NCBI GenBank assembly: GCA_010279815.1 | Contig: QEOQ01000508.1 | Location: 3,431,217-3,495,216, forward strand | Direction of reading: 5' to 3' | DNA length: 64,000 nt | Origin: Brachionus plicatilis | Lineage: Eukaryota > Rotifera > Eurotatoria > Ploima > Brachionidae | Notes under the pieces: model-generated | What the model was told of the DNA's origin: nothing | The model's input: only the letters and a program-made list of their open reading frames with translations | The model's database searches: none | Translations under genes and position numbers: made by a program | Shown: positions 57,588 to 64,000 of the stretch, piece after piece | Layout of the letters: each line of letters begins with the position of its first letter | Position numbering within the stretch: position 1 is the stretch's first letter

Positions 57588-57823
57588 GGCAATGTAAAAT
57601 TTTTGATCAAATTTCATTTTTCAAATTTGATCAGAACATTTTTAAATACGTAATTAAAATTTCATCGCAGATTTTTACATTTTTATAGAATTTCAAAGCT
57701 TTATTTTTAAATTTTTGAGAAGGGATAGTAATTTGTAAAAAATGCATTGAAATTTAATTGCGCATTTTAAACTTTTTGATCAAATTTGAAAAATGAAATT
57801 TGATCAAAAATTTTACCTTTCCC
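57588..57823. mobile_element. MITE, AGCAAAG family, copy 2, 8-bp target duplication
   Basis: 236 bp, similar length and interior to 1757-1989 (shared GTAAAATTTTTGATCAAATT ends and the TAAATGCG/CGCATTTA arms). Ends GGCAATGTAAAA and TTTTACCTTTCCC. Flanked by perfect TGTTTCAA at 57580-57587 and 57824-57831. Confidence 0.85.
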
Positions 57824-57872
57824 TGTTTCAATTAGTATGTAACAAATGTTATCGAGTTTATATAATCTTAAG

Positions 57873-58085
57873 TTAATTTTCGAAAACCAAGATCATCGAT
57901 ATTTTTATCATTCTATTTTTTGAAAGCCTTTTTGAATAATTAGCTACTTCTTGCGTCCATTTGTTCTCTTCTTTAGCTTTTTCAAACATTTTGTTATAAA
58001 AATCACTTTTTTGTAAGTCGTTTATGGAAGCCAGTGGCGATCTAAACTTGTTAATTAAAGCACAAACAAATATGTAATCTTTTTC
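57873..58085 (-). pseudogene. Unassigned transposon-like coding debris
   Basis: The minus strand reads YIFVCALINKFRSPLASIND then DFYNKMFEKAKEENKWTQEV to a stop. It is coding-like and interrupted upstream by the insertion of the 58086-58631 element. ALINKF..PL.S resembles the end of a PIF/Harbinger-type nuclease, but this is a weak resemblance. Confidence 0.3.
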
Positions 58086-58631
58086 GGCAAATTGAAGTTT
58101 CAGATTAAATTTTAAGATCAAAAGGATCATCTAAAATTTTAAAGCTTAAATAATATAATGATTTTAATAATTTTTAAGAAATAAATACTAAACATTACTA
58201 GACATGTAATGTCTAATAATGGTTCATTATCAAATTAACATCAAAATGTTTGATCTCTAATTTATTTAACAAAAACAATCAGTAATTTAAATAATTCAAG
58301 TTAAGTTAATTCACAAATTCAAATTTATAACTTTTATATCCATTAATTCAAACTGAAATAATTTTATCTTTCTACTTCAATAAATTTTAAATTTTAAAAC
58401 AATTAATTTTTTTGTCTTAAAAAGTAAGTTTACATTCAAATAAATTAAAATATTTAAACCTACTAAAGTTCAATAAAAAGGGACATTTTAAAATTTTAAA
58501 TATGAAAATAAACTTGTCATGACTTGTCAAATAATTGCTTTTGAAAAAATTTATTTTTTCTCTATTATTAAAAAAAAATATTACAATTTATATTTTGATC
58601 GTTTGATCTTGATCTCAAACTTCAATTTGCC
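58086..58631. mobile_element. MITE, GGCAAATTGAAG family, copy 2, 8-bp target duplication
   Basis: 546 bp with ends GGCAAATTGAAGTTTCAGAT and GATCTCAAACTTCAATTTGCC. Perfect duplication TCTTTTTC at 58078-58085 and 58632-58639. Its interior is the reverse complement of 19767-20311 over almost the full length. Inserted into coding-like debris (57873-58085). Confidence 0.92.
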
Positions 58632-58714
58632 TCTTTTTCGATTGTTTAAAACTATATTACTTAATACATGGAAAAATATTCATCAATTTCAACAATGGAA
58701 GAATGGTATTGTGA

Positions 58715-59520
58715 TTGTAAGGCTGGTGTGAGAGTTTTTTGGTCAGAAGACCCTACGGAAAGTTTAATTGACATCCAAGAAAATTTCGGCACAACACAAG
58801 CAAAAAAAAAGCGAGGAAGACCTACAGGTTGAAAAAATAAACAAAAGTTTTTAAATCAAGTTGCTAATGGCTCTAAAAAATCAAAAAAAAGAAAAACTAA
58901 TTTTACAAATATTTTATTTTTTTGATCAAGCAATTATTTAATCCAAATATTAAAAAAAATCAAAAAATGAATTTACTCAAGAACCGAAAGTGATATCAAA
59001 TCTTCTAAAAAGATGTTTTCAAGATGTTTTTGTTATTGAACAAGATGTTGAGCTTCCACCTTTTGAAGTTGAATTTAATGAAATATCATCAGAATATATT
59101 TACATTGAACCAAATGAAATTAATAATGAAATGGTATTTAAAAAATTAAAAGACCTAAATCAAAATAAATAATGTGGTATAGACTTCATCTGTCATTGCT
59201 TAAAAACTGTTCAGAAGCTTATACTGTTTCTTTAACTTTGATTTTCAGAGTATCTTTATTCAATAGTCAGCTTCCAATACAATTCAAATGAGCAAATATT
59301 ACTCCATTATTTAAAAAAGGCCATGAATCAATGCCGAGCAATTATCGTCCTGCGTCTTTAACTTCAATTCTGAGCAAAATTATGGAAAGCATAATAAGAA
59401 CCAAAATTATGTTCATAATAATATCATATCTAAAGAACGGCATGGATTTGCCAAAAAAAGTCGTGTACATCTAATCTTCTGTAAACTCTACATTTCATCT
59501 CTTTGTATTGTCAAGTCCTT
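58715..59520 (+). mobile_element. AT-hook fragment and dead non-LTR (CR1/Jockey-like) reverse transcriptase
   Basis: 58738-58833 reads WSEDPTESLIDIQENF..TQAKKKRGRPTG (AT-hook) and stops. From 58984 an open stretch of about 60 codons (LLKRCFQDVFVIEQDVELPP to LKDLNQNK) leads, after frame changes, into CGIDFI, SVSLFNSQLP-like spacing, ITPLFKKGHESMPSNYRPAS-type and LTSILSKIMESIIR motifs, then HGFAKKKSCTSNLL. This order is that of the fingers/palm of non-LTR reverse transcriptases. Several frameshifts and stops; the catalytic block was not found. Confidence 0.6.
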
Positions 59521-59837
59521 GTATTGTAAAACTACTACTACTACTTCAGACCTGTTTATAAGTCACAGTTTTAAGTCTAAGTTACAAAAATTCAAGTCAA
59601 AGTTATGAAATTGAGTTTTTTTTTTAAAAAGATCGCACTTTTTCAATGTTATTTCAACATTGGATACATTTTGTAATTCAAACACAAAAAATTAGACCAC
59701 ATATTTGATAAAAATATTTTATCCAAGTTTTGCAATACACAGTTAGACAAAATTTGAATAAAAAATAAGCTATTTTTAAGTTTTATTAAAACAAATTAAA
59801 TATTTTATAAAAGTAGTTTGTTTTTATGAGAATATAT

Positions 59838-62800
59838 TCACAAGCGTCTTGAACTTATCTTGTTAAAGCTGTTATTTGGAATAACACATACAGTTGAATA
59901 TTTGTCGAGTCTATTTCTGTTTAGAACTGTCATACTAGAACCGGCTGAAGACATTTTGGAGAGCGAATTTTTACTGTTGATCTTTTTTTGCCTCAAACAG
60001 TACACTTGATACAACTCGTTAAATTCAGAATAAATGTGACTACGAAACTTGGCTCCTATAAACACATAAATAAATGGATTCAACAAACTGTTTGAATACG
60101 TGAGTGTATGTGATATAACTTTTATGATATACATCGCATCATTGTACGGAAATGATGAATTAAAAACAACTTTCCAAATTTGGATAACATGCGCTGGCAG
60201 CCATGTGAGAGCAAATGTAAAAGACACGGTGGCGATCAGTAGAAGAATTTTGAATTTTTGCTTTTTTATGGTCAACGCTGAATTAGCATGAGTTTTTGCA
60301 TTGGTTTTGGTACTGTTAGTTTGGCGCACGAAACTTTTTCTTTCCTCTTTGATTAATAAATTGTTTCTTTTCAATCTGTCAAATTTGAGTGACTCTTTTT
60401 TTCTGGAATCTAGATGAATTGTTTCGCTATCTGAATTCTCCTCCTGGCTAAAAAAGTTGGTCACTTCGGAACCATTTTGATCAAATTTGACGCATGCGTC
60501 GCTTTTATTCTGGTTTCTTTCTGGCCGTCTGTATTGACTGGCTTTAAAATTGTGTTCCTGTTTGCCAGAAAAGTTTTTCGATTGCTCGACTAACTTTTGG
60601 TCACCTGACTTGCTGTAAATTTTGATAATCATTCTCATATAGCAAAAAATGATGGTCATTAAAGGCAAAAAGTAGGAAATGAGAACGGTGTATAAAGTGA
60701 GGCCGATCTCAATTTCTTTTTCGGGAAATCTGCTGATACAATAGGTAACATTCGATAGTTTTACTTGATTGTAGTAAATAAAATATGGAATGTTGAGTGA
60801 AAAAGATGCCAGCCATATTGCTATGTTAATGGCGAATGCTAGCTTTGTTGTTCGGTACTCAATGGATTTAAACGGATATAAAACTGCTAGGTATCGGTCA
60901 ACTGTCATGGCTGTCAAAGTAAGACACGTTGCTTGCACCGAAGACTAAAAAATTTTTTTAGATTTTTTTAGAATATTGCTCAGTTATTCTTGATAGAAAA
61001 AATTCAAAAAAAGACAAGACACCATGAACAAATTTTTTAATTTAAATTAAATTTTTTCAAATCAAAAAAGTTATTTATTTAAAAAAAGTTTTAATGTAAA
61101 AATGTAAAATTATTTACATTTGGTCCACATATGAGGAAAAGCAAATAGAAACGGTGTTTTACTTTATACCGCAGAACGGGTAACATTACACCATTTTACG
61201 TGATTTTACACCAAAAAATGTAGAATTACGTAAAATTACATTAAATATAAGATGTAATAGAATGTGAGCTTGCGTAAAATCAGAGTTGTTTAAAAGTCCC
61301 AAAAAAAAGTCCAAGTCATTAAAAAAAGTCCGGATTTGGAATTGATTTGACACTTTTAAACAACTCTGCGTAAAATGATGTAAAATTACGTAATTTCTAG
61401 TCAAACTTAACAAAAATGCTGACAAAATGCGTGGTAAATTTATAAATTTCTGACAGGTTAAATTTCCACACAGGTTCTCCCAAGGGTCAAATATTTATGC
61501 TTTTGAAAAAATTTTTTCTTAATTTTAACAAAATTTTTTTTGTTGCTAAAAAAATCAATTTTAATTTCATTTTTTTAATCAATTTCATGATAGATTACGT
61601 AAAGTTTACAAATTTTACTCGGAAAATTTATCTTGAATATTTTATGAACTGAAGATCATAATTTTATTGATAAAATTTTTTTTTGTTAATTTCATGATCA
61701 AAATAAGAAAATTTTTTAAATTATTCGATCATCATTTTTACATTTAATTAGATCATAAAATTTCAAAATTTTCAAAACATTGGTCAAAATTTACCAGATT
61801 TGTTTAAAAGTCACAAGTCTCAAGTCAAGTCCAAGTCCGGACTTTTTTTTTATTTTTAAGTCCGAGCCAAAGACTTTTATATTTTTTTATATAAATTTTT
61901 TGATATAAAGCCAGCAACTTTAAAAAAAAAGTCCAGACTTGGACTTTATTTTGGGACAACTCTGAAATTTACCACTGATGAGCTTTTTTGAGCCATAATC
62001 GCATTAAAAACCGAGACAATTTAATTTAAAAAGAATTAAATGAATAGCCAGACAATTTATTGTGAAATTATTTTTTAATAAATGTAAATTTTGTGATCTT
62101 ATTTAATGTAAAAATCACAGTCAAATTTTTTGTAAATTTTAAAATATTTTCTTTTTTAAAATTTACAAGCTTAATTTTTCGAGTAAAATTTGTGATCTAA
62201 AGATCATGAAATTTTTAAGTCCCATTTTTTCTTACAATTTCTAATCCAAATTTAACCATATAATACGTAAATTTGCATAAAATTTAATAAAAATGATTTT
62301 TTGAAAATATGATGAAAAAAATCTAAATTTCTTTTTATATTTAAAAATTGAATTCTTATTGTTATTTTTTCTTAAACCTGAAAAACATATTTTATTAGCA
62401 TTTTCCTTCTTTAAATAATAATCTATAAGATTGACTTTTATTTGAATTTTAAAACATTTTAATAGTTTAAGAGCAGAATGTCAAAATAAGATGATTTTTA
62501 CTACACAAACGCGTTAGTCTAATAGAAAAATAAATCAGAAAAATAAAAGCTTATTTATGGTTAAACAATTTTTTAAAATCTTTTCATCTCTCAAATCGAT
62601 TTCTAAGAATTCTCAAAATTTAATGCCTTGTTGATCCAATTTATTCCAATGTTGAATAATCCTAAAGATTTAAAAGCGTTTACTTACAAACATTATTAGA
62701 TTTTGAAATTGACACATAAAAGATCCAAACTTCCACTCATTATATACATATGCTGTCATTGTTACTGGTACACATGCGATGGTAAAGCACAAATCAGCAA

Positions 62801-63069
62801 TCGATACATTAATGATATAACAATTAGTGCAAGAATTTTTATAAAGGCGTCTCTTAAGTATAACATATACTATTAGGCCATTTCCTTAAAAAATATTCCT
62901 AATAATTACGAGAAAATAAGCTCAGTAATTAAAACTTACCAATTATACCAAAAATGATGATTAGCGACCAGATGATTGGAACAATTATGTAGAGTTTGTA
63001 TCTGATATTAGGATCTTCACTAGCTATGTAATCACTCATAATGCTTGTGTTGCTTGTATTGAAAATCAT
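59838..63069 (-). CDS. Class A GPCR, kisspeptin/galanin-receptor-like, 477 aa
   Basis: Seven-transmembrane peptide-type receptor. Exons 63069-62940, 62884-62688 and 60944-59838 join in phase; intron 1 is 55 bp and intron 2 is 1743 bp. Landmarks: N-terminal NTSNTS glycosylation sites; TM1 IIWSLIIIFGIIGNGLIVYV; TM2 INVSIADLCF; Cys in MCQFQ pairing with YCISRF of loop 2; TM3 end SSVQATCLTLTAMTVDRYLA (DRY at 125-127), which is closest to kisspeptin and galanin receptors; long third loop of ~100 polar residues; TM6 FALTWLPAHVIQIW; TM7 SNSLLNPFIYVFIG. ATG at 63069 or the second Met (MSDYIA) could start it. The ligand is unknown. Two hAT MITEs sit in intron 2. Confidence 0.93.
61281..61368. mobile_element. 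hAT-like MITE, CAGAGTTG family, short copy
   Basis: Only 88 bp. Ends CAGAGTTGTTTAAAAGTC and ACTTTTAAACAACTCTG; perfect duplication CGTAAAAT at 61273-61280 and 61369-61376. It is in intron 2 of the GPCR and shows that almost nothing but the ends is needed for mobility. Confidence 0.93.
61795..61964. mobile_element. hAT-like MITE, CAGAGTTG family, 170 bp copy
   Basis: Ends CAGATTTGTTTAAAAGTC and GGGACAACTCTG; the right terminus has lost a few bases. Perfect duplication AAATTTAC at 61787-61794 and 61965-61972. Shares the AAGTCACAAGTCTCAAGTC subterminal part with 6767-7082. In the same GPCR intron, 426 bp from the shorter copy. Confidence 0.92.
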
Positions 63070-64000
63070 CTTAGTTTTGAAATATCTGTCAAACCAAACA
63101 CAATTTTTGCACAGTTTTCTGCAATATTTTTAAAGCCTATTTTTTTTTCGTCTAGAAAATATTAAAAACTTTTTTTAATATTTATAAATAAACATTTTTA
63201 AATATTGATTATTTAAAAAAAAATTAATTTTTTCAAAAAATGAACTTGTTTTGAGTGTCATATTTCTTCACCGAAACTCAATTCATTAGACGCATTATTT
63301 AACTATTAATCCTAATAAAAAACTTTTATCCTCTAATTGATTTTGTCACTGCATAATAATTTTAGGCACCTGGAACTAAGCAGCTATTTAATGGCTTATC
63401 AGATTTTTTAATTTAAATTGCATTCAACTTAATGTTTTAAATAACCAAACTATTTTGAACTAACTAATAAATAAAAGCTCTAAGCAGCATCATTCTAGTA
63501 TTTGATTTTTATAAATCCTTTTTTTTAAATACTCTATAATGTAAAATTTAATTTTAAAACAGTCCTTGAGGCGAATGTGGCAAAGGCAATTTGATAATTA
63601 GATTTTGTAATCGAAAAACCAAATCTGGCTGAACAATATTCCCTTTTTTGTTAAATTTAATAATTTTTTTCAAAGTGCCTGTAAATGCTTAAAGATGATC
63701 ATAGAAAAAAAAATTTAATTTAAATCGAATTAAAAAATTAGAATAAAAATAAACTCAAAATTTTAATTAGATAAATAAATTAAATTAGATGTCATAATTT
63801 GAAACGCTAAGCTTTAAATTAGCAAAAAATTAATAAAAACCAGGAATGATATAATCATTAGATTTAAATTATTTCCTTTTGTTTGAAATTTTGTTTTCAA
63901 CTAAAATTAGAAATAATTTCAGAATTAAACAGTCTTTTATAAGTATGCTGATGTTATTTGAATAAAAAGACTAAATTTAAACGAAATGGTCAATTTATAA
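63070..64000. other. Upstream of the GPCR, nothing recognised
   Basis: About 930 bp of AT-rich DNA; it should include the GPCR promoter, but no TATA or initiator motif stands out from the background. Confidence 0.5.

Larger units (their letters stand above)
60945..62687 (-). other. Intron 2 of the GPCR
   Basis: 1743 bp; apart from the two MITEs it is AT-rich, with a TTACGTAA-rich stretch (61185-61400) around the shorter element. No coding signal. Confidence 0.7.

Overview
The window is an AT-rich metazoan nuclear sequence. Genes are interrupted mostly by short AT-rich introns (about 45-70 bp) with GT-AG ends, plus a few 1.7-5 kb introns packed with repeats. The gene content is animal: two TRPM channels, a nuclear receptor, a class A peptide-type GPCR, cathepsin Z, S-adenosylmethionine synthetase, NADP isocitrate dehydrogenase, UBE2W and a C2orf76 homologue. 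Base composition, intron size and the mix of degraded elements would suit a monogonont rotifer such as Brachionus. That is an inference; no species marker is present.

Layout: 1-6291 (-) is the 5' part of a TRPM-like gene (TRPM-B) that leaves the window on the left. 6.3-10.8 kb is intergenic with several miniature inverted-repeat elements. 10896-11123 (+) is a small EF-hand gene and 11948-13239 (+) an S-adenosylmethionine synthetase. Convergent to the latter, 57 bp away, ends a second TRPM gene (TRPM-A, 30416-13296, -) that I could reconstruct exon by exon into a TRPM2-like channel with a C-terminal NUDT9-homology domain. 32.1-33.9 kb is a junk cluster: a truncated TRPM copy, a dead LINE and a Ty3/Gypsy-type reverse transcriptase fragment. 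34967-36633 (+) is isocitrate dehydrogenase. 44257-38913 (-) is a nuclear receptor with a 3.8 kb intron before its last exon. 44960-45501 (+) is a UPF0538/C2orf76 gene. 47935-47432 (-) is UBE2W. 52400-51216 and 54508-53444 (-) are tandem cathepsin Z genes. 55.1-59.5 kb holds a broken Tc1 element, an integrase relic and a broken LINE. 63069-59838 (-) is the GPCR.

The most repeated signal between genes is a set of non-autonomous DNA elements. Each has terminal inverted repeats flanked by direct target duplications, nearly always 8 bp. I could define about ten individual insertions in at least seven families, several perfect at base level. Many sit inside the long introns, including the two TRPM introns found at the same protein position.

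Points to follow up are an Asn replacing the invariant His of the GEGHPDK motif in the S-adenosylmethionine synthetase, a degenerate Nudix box in TRPM-A, an insertion between the two zinc modules of the nuclear receptor, and different intron numbers in the two cathepsin Z paralogues. I saw no CRISPR array, rRNA or convincing tRNA. All gene models come from reading splice sites and phases by eye; none is supported here by transcripts.
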